Shown here in pieces: positions 56,429-64,000 of a DNA stretch of 64,000 nucleotides; positions within the stretch are counted from its first letter, which is position 1; each line of letters opens with the position of its first letter. The DNA is from an uncultured Candidatus Melainabacteria bacterium. Lineage in GTDB: Bacteria > Cyanobacteriota > Vampirovibrionia > Gastranaerophilales > Gastranaerophilaceae. Location of the stretch: contig CAKUZD010000006.1 in assembly GCA_934718275.1 (NCBI GenBank), forward strand, positions 84,786 to 148,785. The letters are read 5' to 3'. Both the position numbers and the translations under genes were made by a program. Below the pieces are notes generated by a model. That model was given only the letters and a program-made list of their open reading frames with translations, had not been told where the DNA came from and did no database searches.

Positions 56429-57097
56429 ATGCATCAGTCATCAATTATAGACATAATTTCACCAATAATGGCAGGGCCTTCAAGTTCGCATACTGCGGGT
56501 GCGGTGAGATTAGGACTTTTAGCAAGAAATATCTATAAAACAATTCCACAGAAAATTACATTTAAACTATACAATTCCTACGCATTGACAGGTAAAGGTC
56601 ATGGAACAGATAAAGGTTTACTTGCCGGAATATTAGGTTTTTCTGTTGCGGATGAAAGAATTAAGACAGTTTTTGATACTCCGGAAGCAAAATCAATTGT
56701 TTATAATTTTGAATTTTTACAAGACTTTAATAGGCATCCAAATGCTGTGGATTTTATATTTGAAGGAGATTTAAATATGTCAATTTCCGGAGATTCAGTT
56801 GGTGCCGGAGAGATAAAAATTACTAATATTAATAACTTCTCCGTAAAGCTAAATGGAAAATACAATACACTCCTTTTGGTTTATGAGGATTTACCCGGAG
56901 TAATTTCTGCAGTAACAAAACTTATCCAAGAGGATAACGTAAATATAGCTTCTCTGCATTGTGACAGGAGCGGAAAAGGTAAAGATGCTTCTATGTGCAT
57001 TTGTATTGATGGAGAGCTTTCAAAACAATGCACAAAAGCAGTAAGTGAACTTAAAGACATGTATTTAGTAAGATATATTGAAAAATTGGAAAATTAA
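56429..57097 (+). CDS. sdaAB: L-serine dehydratase, beta subunit
   Basis: The heteromeric Fe-S L-serine dehydratase deaminates serine to pyruvate. The 222-aa beta subunit has the signature IMAGPSSSHTAGAVRLG, KGHGTDKGLLAGILGF, FEGDLNMSISGDSVGAGEI and a C-terminal ACT domain (LLVYEDLPGVISAVTKLIQE). AAAAGGAGAG precedes the ATG. The alpha subunit starts 2 bases after its stop. Confidence 0.95.
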   Translation: MHQSSIIDIISPIMAGPSSSHTAGAVRLGLLARNIYKTIPQKITFKLYNSYALTGKGHGTDKGLLAGILGFSVADERIKTVFDTPEAKSIVYNFEFLQDFNRHPNAVDFIFEGDLNMSISGDSVGAGEIKITNINNFSVKLNGKYNTLLLVYEDLPGVISAVTKLIQEDNVNIASLHCDRSGKGKDASMCICIDGELSKQCTKAVSELKDMYLVRYIEKLEN

Positions 57098-57098
57098 T

Positions 57099-57971
57099 AT
57101 GAATCACGTTATAACAACATTTAGGCAACTTTATTATGCCTGTAAAGAAGAAAATAAAACAATTTATGAAACAGCTTTAGACTATGAAGCTTCTCAAGGT
57201 GAAAACTCTGAGTACAAAGTCCGATTACAAGCTAAGAAAAGTCTTGATGCGATGAAAGCAGCAATACAAGCAGGATTGAAATCAACCGAAAAATCTCCAA
57301 GCGGTATGAGTGGAGATGATTGTAACAAGTTGCAAAACTCAAAAGCAAATTCATTGTTGGGTGATACAGCGCGAAAAATGATGATTTATGCATTAGCCAC
57401 GAGTGAACAAAATCTCAGAATGGGGACTATTGTTGCTTGTCCGACTGCCGGTTCATGTGGAATAGTGCCGGCTGTTTTAATAGCGTATGCAGAGGACAAT
57501 AACATAAAAGAAGGCGAGCAAATAAATGCATTAATTACTGCAGGGGAGGTTGGCAGACTGGTTTCAAATAAAATGGCTTTAGCAGGTGCAGTTGGAGGTT
57601 GCCAAGCTGAATGTGGTGTTGCTTCTGCGATGGCTGCGGCAGCGTTAACACAAATGCGTGGAGGAAATCTTAAACAAATAATTAATGCTGTAGCTCTTGC
57701 ATTAAAAAACATATTAGGGTTAACTTGTGATCCTGTTTGTGGTTTGGTTGAAATACCTTGTGTAAAACGTAATCCATTTCTTGCAATACATGCAGTTACC
57801 GCATCCGATTTAGCATTAGCAGATATTATTTCAATGATACCAATTGATGAAGTTGTAGATGCTATGGAGCAAACAGGACAGCTTATGTCTCCACTTTTAA
57901 AGGAAAGTTCCCAAGGTGGGTTAGCAAAAACTAAGACAGCTGTTGCTTTGGAAAAGAATATATTAAAATAA
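57099..57971 (+). CDS. sdaAA: L-serine dehydratase, alpha subunit
   Basis: The 290-aa alpha subunit carries the 4Fe-4S ligands in IVACPTAGSCGIVPAVLIAY, and in LTCDPVCGLVEIPCVKRN, together with AGAVGGCQAECGVASAMAAA. The ATG at 57099 is just after the beta stop; an upstream in-frame start would overlap the beta gene without its own ribosome-binding site. The pair provides pyruvate from serine, consistent with amino-acid fermentation, though that is inference. Confidence 0.95.
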   Translation: MNHVITTFRQLYYACKEENKTIYETALDYEASQGENSEYKVRLQAKKSLDAMKAAIQAGLKSTEKSPSGMSGDDCNKLQNSKANSLLGDTARKMMIYALATSEQNLRMGTIVACPTAGSCGIVPAVLIAYAEDNNIKEGEQINALITAGEVGRLVSNKMALAGAVGGCQAECGVASAMAAAALTQMRGGNLKQIINAVALALKNILGLTCDPVCGLVEIPCVKRNPFLAIHAVTASDLALADIISMIPIDEVVDAMEQTGQLMSPLLKESSQGGLAKTKTAVALEKNILK

Positions 57972-58072
57972 TATTAACTTTTGTAACAACTTTGTGATTA
58001 AATGTCAATTTTGTGGAAATTATATCCTTAGTATATATATAAGAGATAGTATAAAATTCTAAGGAGATAATT

Positions 58073-58282
58073 ATGGGTTTAGAAATCGGCAAGACAGAAC
58101 AAGTTGGGTATAATCAAACTCCGGTAGAACCTATTGGCTTGAAAAAAACAAAAAAATTTCAAGATGAACTTATCGGGCAGTTATCGGGCAGACCTATGCA
58201 AGTTGCATATCTTCCTGATTTAGGCAATATTGGCGGACTTTTAAATGGAAAAGGTTCAGGTCAAGCTGCAACACAAGTTTAA
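58073..58282 (+). CDS. small hypothetical protein
   Basis: The 69-aa product starts MGLEIGKTEQVGYNQTPVEP and ends with NIGGLLNGKGSGQAATQV. It has no hydrophobic helix or Cys. TAAGGAGATAATT is a strong ribosome-binding site. The Gly/Gln-rich tail and Pro-containing start look flexible. Not recognised; it may be specific to this lineage. Confidence 0.65.
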   Translation: MGLEIGKTEQVGYNQTPVEPIGLKKTKKFQDELIGQLSGRPMQVAYLPDLGNIGGLLNGKGSGQAATQV

Positions 58283-58342
58283 TTTTTTGCAATTAACTTT
58301 TATTTGTAATAAACTAATTCTCATAAAGAGGATTAGTTTATT

Positions 58343-59116
58343 ATGTTATTAACAGCTGATATTGGAAATACAAGCATTACCCTTGGGCTTTTTGATAATG
58401 ATGCCCTTGTAGAAGAATACAGATTAGCGTCTGACAAAGATTTATCTTTAGAAGAATACGAAGTTCTTTTAAAATCATTATTTAAGGAATACAAAATAGA
58501 CGGATGCATTATATCTTCCGTAGTAGAAGAATTGACTAAAAAGTTTAAATCAGCAGTAGATAATGTTTTTAAGCTTGGAGCACTAATACTTACAACCAAA
58601 ATAAATACAGGGGTAAAAATATGCCTTGATAATCCAAAAGAAGCCGGAGCAGATAGGATTGCTAATGCTGCAGGAGCTTATGTTTTATATAATCATCCTG
58701 TAATTGTAATAGATTTTGGTACCGCAACAACATTTGATATTGTTAACGGTAGAGGAGAATTTATTGGTGGAATTATTGCTCCAGGAATAAGTTTGCAGCT
58801 TAAATCATTAAACAAATTTACATCAAAATTGCCTAGAATAGAAGTTTCTCCTTCCAATAGTGCAATCGGACATAATACAAATGATGCAATATTGTCAGGA
58901 GTATTGCGAGGTTCTGCGGCTATGATTGACGGACTGGTTGAACAGTGTGAAAAGGAATTAGGGGAAAAGGCTGTCATTGTCGCAACAGGTGGATATTCCG
59001 GGTTAATCGCAAATTACTTGAAAAGGCAGTTTGATTTTATAAATCCAACACTAACGCTAGAAGGATTAAGGTATCTTTATCAAATAAATAAACTAGATGT
59101 TATAAGTAAACTGTAA
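58343..59116 (+). CDS. coaX: type III pantothenate kinase (CoaX)
   Basis: CoaX phosphorylates pantothenate, the first step from vitamin B5 to CoA, and needs a monovalent cation. The 257-aa protein has LTADIGNTSITLGLFDND (phosphate 1), CIISSVVEELTKKF, GADRIANAAGAY, VIDFGTATTFDIV and GGIIAPGISLQLKSL. AAAGAGG lies 11 bases before the ATG. Its last 24 bases overlap the end of the opposing rex gene. Confidence 0.96.
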   Translation: MLLTADIGNTSITLGLFDNDALVEEYRLASDKDLSLEEYEVLLKSLFKEYKIDGCIISSVVEELTKKFKSAVDNVFKLGALILTTKINTGVKICLDNPKEAGADRIANAAGAYVLYNHPVIVIDFGTATTFDIVNGRGEFIGGIIAPGISLQLKSLNKFTSKLPRIEVSPSNSAIGHNTNDAILSGVLRGSAAMIDGLVEQCEKELGEKAVIVATGGYSGLIANYLKRQFDFINPTLTLEGLRYLYQINKLDVISKL

Positions 59117-59707
59117 AAAATTTCCCATTAAATTTTCATTCCAAACTTGTACATCATTTGGAACAGATAAAACTACCGGTGCAAAATTCCAAATATATTT
59201 AATATTAGAGTTTACCAAATAATCTGCAGTGCTTTGTGCAAACTGTCTTGGAACGGTTAAAATTGCAATATCAGCCTCATCTTTTTGAGCAATAGCAGGT
59301 AGTTTTTTAATGTCTTCAATTTTCATTCCATTAACAACTTTGCCAATCTTTTTTGGGTCATTATCAAAAAGAGAAAGAATATTTAATCCATAATCAGAAA
59401 AATTTCCATAATTCGCAATAGCAGTTCCAAGATTGCCTGCTCCGATGATAAAAGCCTTTTTAGTTTTTTTAAAACCTAAAGTTTTTTCAATTGCAAGTTT
59501 AAGTTCCCTAACACCATATCCAACTCGACTTTTTCCTGAATTATCAAGATAATTTATGTCTTTCCTTACTTGAGAATCGTCAGTATTAAGAAGTTGTGCT
59601 ATTTGTTTACTTGAAATAACATCTTCTTTGTTGTTTATGAAATCTGACAAAATACAGTGATAAAGGGTTAATCTGTTAATAACTTTATCCGGAATTTTCT
59701 TATCCAT
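59093..59707 (-). CDS. rex: redox-sensing transcriptional repressor Rex
   Basis: Rex senses the NADH/NAD+ ratio and represses fermentation and respiratory genes. The 204-aa protein has a winged-helix N-terminus (VINRLTLYHCILSDFINNKE, SSKQIAQLLNTDDSQVRKDI and NYLDNSGKSRVGYGVREL) and a Rossmann domain with FIIGAGNLGTAIANYGNF, then VLSVPNDVQV. TATAAT in TGGTATAAT lies exactly 6 bases before the ATG with no ribosome-binding site, so the mRNA is predicted to be leaderless. Confidence 0.95.
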   Translation of the reverse strand: MDKKIPDKVINRLTLYHCILSDFINNKEDVISSKQIAQLLNTDDSQVRKDINYLDNSGKSRVGYGVRELKLAIEKTLGFKKTKKAFIIGAGNLGTAIANYGNFSDYGLNILSLFDNDPKKIGKVVNGMKIEDIKKLPAIAQKDEADIAILTVPRQFAQSTADYLVNSNIKYIWNFAPVVLSVPNDVQVWNENLMGNFLQFTYNI

Positions 59708-59713
59708 AGGTAA

Positions 59714-59722
59714 ATTATACCA
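59714..59722 (-). promoter_or_regulatory. extended -10 directly before the rex ATG
   Basis: On the minus strand TGGTATAAT is followed by TTACCT and ATG. Rex often represses itself, but I see no clear palindromic Rex site in the short upstream region. Confidence 0.6.
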
Positions 59723-59768
59723 TGAAATAGAATTTAAAAATTAATATATTAAAATAATACTTTGTTTA

Positions 59769-61133
59769 CTATATATTTTCTTCGTGTTTTTCTGTTTCGG
59801 TTTGTTGTTCTTCTTGTTTTATTATTTCAAGTTTAGTTATTCTTGCACCATCAACTTCTTTTACAACGAAAGTTATGTTATTGAATGTTACTGTATCATT
59901 GATTTCTGCAAGACGACCAAGTAACTTCACAACAAGTCCTCCGATTGTGTCGATATCGTCATCATCAATTTCTTTTTCATTAATTCCGAAGAATTCTGCA
60001 AATTCATCCAATCTCATCATAGAATTTGCGATATATGTATTTGGAGCAACTTCTTTTATTTCATCAGTTTCTTCTTCTTCTTCATCAAATTCATCTTGAA
60101 CATCTCCGAATATTTCTTCAATAACATCTTCCAATGTTATAAGTCCCGATGTTCCTCCGAATTCGTCTACGACAATAGCCATTTGCCCCTTGCGTTTCTT
60201 GAATTCTAAGACTAAGTTGTCCATTGTAATTGTTTCAGGAACCAATAAAACATCTCTTAAAATTTTAGATATTGGGCAGACTTCATCTTTTACTGATAGT
60301 GAATATAAATCTTTTACGTGGACAAGTCCTATTATGTGGTCAATATCATCTTCATAAACAGGGTATCTTGTATATTGATTTTCTTCTGCTAATTTATTTA
60401 ATTCTTCTAAAGGCATATCAGCCGGAATACAAACCATATCCGTTCTTGGTACCATAACTTGTTTTGCGGTTAAATCAGAAAATTTGAAAACATTATGTAG
60501 CATATCTTTTTCTGTTTCATTTAAAACACCACCATCATAGCTTGCGTTGACAAGCATATCTAATTCTTCTGTTGAGTGAACAAGTGAACCTTTATGTGAG
60601 TGCGGGATATGTAATATTTTTAAAACAAAATTCCCAAACCCGTTCAACAACCAAATAAACGGATTAAAGAAAAATGTTAAAACCTGCATTGGTCTTGCAA
60701 CTAAAAGAGCTGTTTTTTCTGTATACTCAAGAGCAATTGATTTTGGGATTAATTCGCCCAGTACAACATGGAAAAATGTAATCAATGCGAACGCAATTGA
60801 TGCTGATACTGAATGTGTTGCAATATTTTGACTTATTCCGGGAAGGAATACAAAAACAGGTTCTATGATGTGAGCCAAAGTGCTTTCTCCAACCCAACCT
60901 AAGCCAAGGCTTGATATCGTCACTCCAAGTTGAACAGAGGCGATAAATTTATCTAAATCTTTTAGTGCGTCTAATGCTATTTTTGCATTAAAATCTCCAT
61001 CATTAACAAGTTGTTCAATTCTTGTTTTTCTAACTTTTACCATCGCAAATTCTGATGCAACGAAAAAGCCGTTTGAAAATAATAAAAATGCAATAATAAA
61101 TAAATTAAATATTGTATTAACGGAATTTTCCAT
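59769..61133 (-). CDS. CNNM/CorC-type protein with CBS domains (hemolysin-family)
   Basis: The 454-aa membrane protein has a DUF21 domain with about four helices (residues 5-190, FLLFSNGFFVASEFAMVKVR, LGVTISSLGLGWVGESTLAH), two CBS domains (ADMPLEELNKLAEENQYTRY through VDEFGGTSGLITLEDVIEEI) and a C-terminal CorC/HlyC domain (YIANSMMRLDEFAEFFGINE). The family moves or senses divalent cations such as Mg2+ or Co2+. The acidic tail is unusual only in length. AAGGATTATT lies before the ATG. Confidence 0.94.
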   Translation of the reverse strand: MENSVNTIFNLFIIAFLLFSNGFFVASEFAMVKVRKTRIEQLVNDGDFNAKIALDALKDLDKFIASVQLGVTISSLGLGWVGESTLAHIIEPVFVFLPGISQNIATHSVSASIAFALITFFHVVLGELIPKSIALEYTEKTALLVARPMQVLTFFFNPFIWLLNGFGNFVLKILHIPHSHKGSLVHSTEELDMLVNASYDGGVLNETEKDMLHNVFKFSDLTAKQVMVPRTDMVCIPADMPLEELNKLAEENQYTRYPVYEDDIDHIIGLVHVKDLYSLSVKDEVCPISKILRDVLLVPETITMDNLVLEFKKRKGQMAIVVDEFGGTSGLITLEDVIEEIFGDVQDEFDEEEEETDEIKEVAPNTYIANSMMRLDEFAEFFGINEKEIDDDDIDTIGGLVVKLLGRLAEINDTVTFNNITFVVKEVDGARITKLEIIKQEEQQTETEKHEENI

Positions 61134-61199
61134 TTTATATAATAATCCTTCTATGTCTTTTTGTAATTATAGTATTTTTTATAAAAAAATGCAAATCTT

Positions 61200-62006
61200 T
61201 TAATTCTTTTGTACTTCTTTAAGTTCTGTATAAATCATTGGAGAAAAATCTTTTGTTGTGACAACTGTAATGATTTTATAAACAGGAGGTTCTCCGATAA
61301 GAGAAGGAGTTGTGATATGGTAAACTCCATTTCTCATTATTTCTCCGTTTGAATGTAAATGCCCTGCAATTACTGATACAACGTTGTCATGTTTGTCTAT
61401 AATGTCAAGGTAATTTTCTTTTTTATATACAGAATGAGAGGCAACTTCTTTGACAGTAACAACCGGAAAATGTTGGAAAATTACTACAGGTGAATTTTTG
61501 TGTTTTGAAAGTTGTTTATCAAGCCATTTTAAAGTATTGTCTTTGTAGTAACCGTTAGTTCCGGGGATTACTTCTTTTGCTCCGTCAACCACTATAAATA
61601 CAAATCCATTTTTTTTGAATACATAATTAGGGGTTTTGTACTTATAAAAGTAGTTGTTCTCTTTTACAATCTCAAGATAATGCTTTTTTGAAAGTCCGTT
61701 ATTCTTAAACACGTCATGATTGCCTATTACCAAATAGTATGGGACTTTCAATTTGTTAATTGTTTTTACAAAATTTGGGATATATTCTTCTTTGGGAGAA
61801 TCAATGTTATCTCCTGTGAAAATAACAAAAGAAATATCTTTTTCATTATTAATATTTTGTACTGCATTTTGTAAAGTTTCTGTTCTGTAATTATTATCAG
61901 AAACGTAGTGGCTATCGGTAATTTGTACAAATTTTATAGTGTTTGCACAAGCAAAACCTTGGAGTAATATTATTGAAACTAAAGTAAGAAATAATTTTTT
62001 TATCAT
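61200..62006 (-). CDS. secreted calcineurin-like metallophosphoesterase
   Basis: The 268-aa protein has a signal peptide (residues 5-21, LFLTLVSIILLQGFACA). The metallophosphoesterase motifs follow: VQITDSHYVSDNNY (D-x-H), VIFTGDNIDSP (GDxxD), LVIGNHDVF (GNHD), VIFQHFPVV and VIAGHLHSNGEI (GHxH). It acts outside the cytoplasm; the substrate is unknown. GAGGGTACA precedes the ATG. Confidence 0.93.
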   Translation of the reverse strand: MIKKLFLTLVSIILLQGFACANTIKFVQITDSHYVSDNNYRTETLQNAVQNINNEKDISFVIFTGDNIDSPKEEYIPNFVKTINKLKVPYYLVIGNHDVFKNNGLSKKHYLEIVKENNYFYKYKTPNYVFKKNGFVFIVVDGAKEVIPGTNGYYKDNTLKWLDKQLSKHKNSPVVIFQHFPVVTVKEVASHSVYKKENYLDIIDKHDNVVSVIAGHLHSNGEIMRNGVYHITTPSLIGEPPVYKIITVVTTKDFSPMIYTELKEVQKN

Positions 62007-62062
62007 TTGTACCCTCTAGACAAATTATAACATAAATTATAATATAAGTAAAAGGAGAAAAT

Positions 62063-62308
62063 ATGAGATTAGATAAGTTTTTGAAAGTTTCAAGATTGAT
62101 AAAAAGAAGAACTGTTGCTAATGAAGTATCAGATACAGGTAGAGTTTTTGTAAACGGAAATCCCGCAAAGCCTGCAAAACAAATTAAAGAGGGTGATGAA
62201 ATTCGTATAGAATACACTAACAGAACGGTTTGTGCAAAAGTATTGAAAGTTCCTGCGAATAATGTGAGTGTGCAAGAAGCTCCTACTCTTTACGAAATTA
62301 TTGAGTAA
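62063..62308 (+). CDS. rqcP: S4-domain RNA-binding protein (RqcP/Hsp15-like)
   Basis: The 81-aa protein is a single S4 domain with MRLDKFLKVSRLIKRRTVAN, SDTGRVFVNGNPAKPAKQIK and EGDEIRIEY. Members (RqcP, Hsp15) bind 50S ribosomes and take part in rescue of stalled nascent chains with RqcH. AAAAGGAGAAA precedes the ATG. It opens the run that leads into the flagellar genes. Confidence 0.9.
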   Translation: MRLDKFLKVSRLIKRRTVANEVSDTGRVFVNGNPAKPAKQIKEGDEIRIEYTNRTVCAKVLKVPANNVSVQEAPTLYEIIE

Positions 62309-62437
62309 AATTTTTAGTAAATTGACTTTTTGAAAAAAATAATTAAATTCATGGCATCTACTACAAATGGATGATTTATTTAGTATTAATTGCAATAAAC
62401 ATGTAATTGTCCGACTGTATTAGAAAAAGAGGTAGTC

Positions 62438-63136
62438 ATGAAAATTAACGGTGGAATCAGGTACTGTGAAAAAGGTATAACTGCATCACTCAGAGCTATG
62501 CATGTTCAAAGTGAACTAATCGGTATGTATAATGAAAACGTTACAGGCTTTGATAAAATTGGTTATCAGCGTAAAGATCCGGTAGTTTCCTCTTTTACGG
62601 AATATATAGGAATACACGGACTTTCCCAAACTATAGATGATAAAGTTGGGCGTATTGCCATGTCTGATAATCCGTTAGATTTGGCTCTAGCAAACAAAGG
62701 GTATTTCCAAACACAAACTGCTGAGGGAATTAAATTAACTCGTGACGGTCGTTTTAAACTTGATAAATCAGGAAATCTTTTGACATTGGAAGATGGACAA
62801 GTACTTTCAAATGCCGGAATTCCAATAAAACTTCCAATTGTTCCTGAAAAAATAGAAGATGTTAAAATTAATGCAAAGGGCATGGTCAGTGTTTTGAACA
62901 GAAAAACTAACAAATTCGAACAAGCAGGATGTATAGGGGTTGTTGATACAAATGGAATATTAGTAACAGATCCGCAAGTGAAACAGGGATACAATGAATA
63001 TTCAAATGTTGCTTTGCAAAACGAATTTATATCAATGATGCCTGTAATTAGAAATTTCGAAGCTAATAGACAAATTTTTATGATTCAAAATCAAAATTTA
63101 CAAAAAGTGATTTCTCAACTGGGAACAACTTCATAA
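62438..63136 (+). CDS. flagellar hook/rod protein of the FlgF/FlgG family
   Basis: The 232-aa protein has the mid-domain signature DLALANKGYFQTQTAEGIKL and TRDGRFKLDKSGNLLTLEDG, and the Flg_bbr_C end SNVALQNEFISMMPVIRNFE followed by ANRQIFMIQNQNLQKVI. The N-terminal rod motif is degenerate (NENVTGFDKIGYQRKD in place of NNLANxxTxGFK). GAGGTAGTC lies before the ATG. It starts a pair of basal-body genes that probably form the distal rod. Confidence 0.9.
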   Translation: MKINGGIRYCEKGITASLRAMHVQSELIGMYNENVTGFDKIGYQRKDPVVSSFTEYIGIHGLSQTIDDKVGRIAMSDNPLDLALANKGYFQTQTAEGIKLTRDGRFKLDKSGNLLTLEDGQVLSNAGIPIKLPIVPEKIEDVKINAKGMVSVLNRKTNKFEQAGCIGVVDTNGILVTDPQVKQGYNEYSNVALQNEFISMMPVIRNFEANRQIFMIQNQNLQKVISQLGTTS

Positions 63137-63152
63137 TAAGAGGTGATTAATT

Positions 63153-63866
63153 ATGTATAGTATGCAAGGTATTGTAAGAAAAAGTGTAAGTAATGTAACA
63201 ACCCAATTCGAAAAACTGGGGTATGTTGCTAACAATCTTGCAAATATGAATACAAAAGGTTATAAGACAGTAACTTTTGAACAAATGCTTAATGAAGAAG
63301 GATACTTGACGGGGGCGATAAGAACAGAATGCCGTCAAGGTTCAATTCAAGTTACAAGTAACCCTTATGATGTTGCTATTAACGGAACAGGTTATATTCC
63401 GGTTGTATCTCCGGAAGGAGAAGTAGCATATACAAGGGATGGTGCTTTCAAACAAGGAAAAGACGGTTATCTTGTGACAACTGATGATTGGATTGTTGGT
63501 GAAGGTATTAAAATTCCTGCAAATTGTTATAAATTTGAAATTAAGCCGAATGGGGAAGTTTATACGTATGATGCTGCAAATACAAAGCCAAAGAAAATAG
63601 GGACAATACCTCTTGTAAGATTTGCTTCTCAAGAAAATTTAGAGCAAAGAGGAATGAATAAACTTGTAGCGACTGCTGAATCCGGTGAACCAATGTTGGT
63701 TAAAAACCACGATTGTATTTGTCAAAATAATATCGAAAATTCAAATACAAATATATATTCATCAACTTCTGATATGCTAAGGCTAAATGCATCACTTCTT
63801 GCTAGTACTCGTATGATGAAGGTTGTTGATGATATGTATAACAAAGCAATCAATATCAGAGAATAA
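63153..63866 (+). CDS. flagellar hook/rod protein of the FlgF/FlgG family
   Basis: The 237-aa protein has the canonical N-terminal motif NNLANMNTKGYKTVTFEQML, then YDVAINGTGYIPVVSPEGEV and YTRDGAFKQGKDGYLVTTDD, typical of FlgF/FlgG. The C-terminal helix STSDMLRLNASLLASTRMMK is less conserved than in the upstream paralogue. It starts 16 bases after the first gene. AGAGGTGATTA is upstream. The stop TAA is the first base triplet of the 62-bp tandem repeat. Confidence 0.92.
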   Translation: MYSMQGIVRKSVSNVTTQFEKLGYVANNLANMNTKGYKTVTFEQMLNEEGYLTGAIRTECRQGSIQVTSNPYDVAINGTGYIPVVSPEGEVAYTRDGAFKQGKDGYLVTTDDWIVGEGIKIPANCYKFEIKPNGEVYTYDAANTKPKKIGTIPLVRFASQENLEQRGMNKLVATAESGEPMLVKNHDCICQNNIENSNTNIYSSTSDMLRLNASLLASTRMMKVVDDMYNKAINIRE

Positions 63867-64000
63867 GCGTAGCCGCTTAACCCACCCCTCAGATTTAGTA
63901 AAGTAAATTACAAACAACGAACTAATAAGCGTAGCCGCTTAACCCACCCCTCAGATTTAGTAAAGTAAATTACAAACAACGAACTAATAAGCGTAGCCGC
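63864..64000 (+). repeat. 62-bp tandem direct repeat, at least 2.2 copies
   Basis: Units start at 63864, 63926 and 63988 with TAAGCGTAGCCGCTTAACCC and continue unchanged for 62 bases. The third is cut by the window end. Each unit begins with a hairpin TAAGCG-TAGC-CGCTTA and contains GTAAATTAC. The first unit starts on the stop codon of the flagellar gene. There are no variable spacers, so it is a tandem repeat rather than a CRISPR array. Confidence 0.9.

Noticed and set aside
63864..64000. CRISPR array
   Set aside because: The units are contiguous 62-bp direct repeats without variable spacers, and there are no cas genes; the Cas4-like nuclease at 5510 belongs with the helicase.

Overview
The window is AT-rich, densely coded chromosomal DNA with about 75 genes on both strands, one tRNA, and no rRNA, IS transposase, prophage or CRISPR array. 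The gene content points to a Gram-negative-type bacterium. kdsA implies a KDO-containing outer membrane, and there is an OmpA-like protein, a predicted beta-barrel and a flagellum (FliA sigma factor, FlgF/FlgG proteins). Four stand-alone prepilins begin their mature part with an FTLAEVLITLG-type segment. Together with Rex, a DUF366/QueC pair, a SurE and very low GC, this suggests a non-photosynthetic cyanobacterial relative (Vampirovibrionia/Melainabacteria, Gastranaerophilales-like). That assignment is inference from content and style; no search was run.

Layout. 1-5.5 kb: a YvcK-like protein, pantoate synthesis (panB, panC), a membrane protein, then an L10-leader-controlled rplJ-rplL operon. 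5.5-10 kb: a two-gene minus-strand AddAB-like recombination unit (a 1291-aa helicase and a PD-(D/E)XK nuclease). 10-15.2 kb: coaD with two coiled-coil/DivIVA-like genes, then the classical rpmG-tRNA-Trp-secE-nusG-rplK-rplA run. 15.2-30.3 kb: housekeeping genes (kdsA, pheS, gatB, folP, cdd) interspersed with four prepilin genes, three of which stand back to back with a small HTH regulator. 30.3-37.3 kb: a CtpA-like protease, a secreted zincin-like protein, a TPR protein, a DivIC-like protein, a barrel protein and gltX. 37.3-42 kb: a compact locus that looks like a type I toxin-antitoxin, then rsmH and an FtsL-like protein, a HEPN/MNT pair and a degenerate HD-GYP protein. 42-50 kb: gyrB, adk, map, tmk, a non-catalytic M16 protein, and a DUF559 endonuclease gene enclosed by perfect 39-bp inverted repeats. 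50-64 kb: OmpA-like and FliA, HEAT, queC-DUF366-SPOR, surE, a candidate small RNA, sdaAB-sdaAA, coaX, rex, a CNNM/CorC protein, a phosphoesterase, rqcP and two flagellar rod/hook genes that end in a 62-bp tandem repeat running off the window.

Themes. Translation dominates (L10, L12, L33, SecE, NusG, L11, L1, PheS, GltX, GatB, Map, RsmH, RqcP, tRNA-Trp). CoA supply appears at four places (panB, panC, coaD, coaX). Envelope and division proteins include KdsA, FtsL-like, DivIC-like, SPOR, OmpA-like and CtpA.

The most unusual signals are regulatory or mobile. They are the antisense-RNA locus at 37.39-37.66 kb, seven genes whose ATG lies exactly 6 nt after a -10 hexamer (predicted leaderless mRNAs), the recurring prepilin/HTH divergent modules (one with 20-bp-spaced iterons), the DUF559 palindromic element, and a terminated small RNA with three ACGAGGA motifs.
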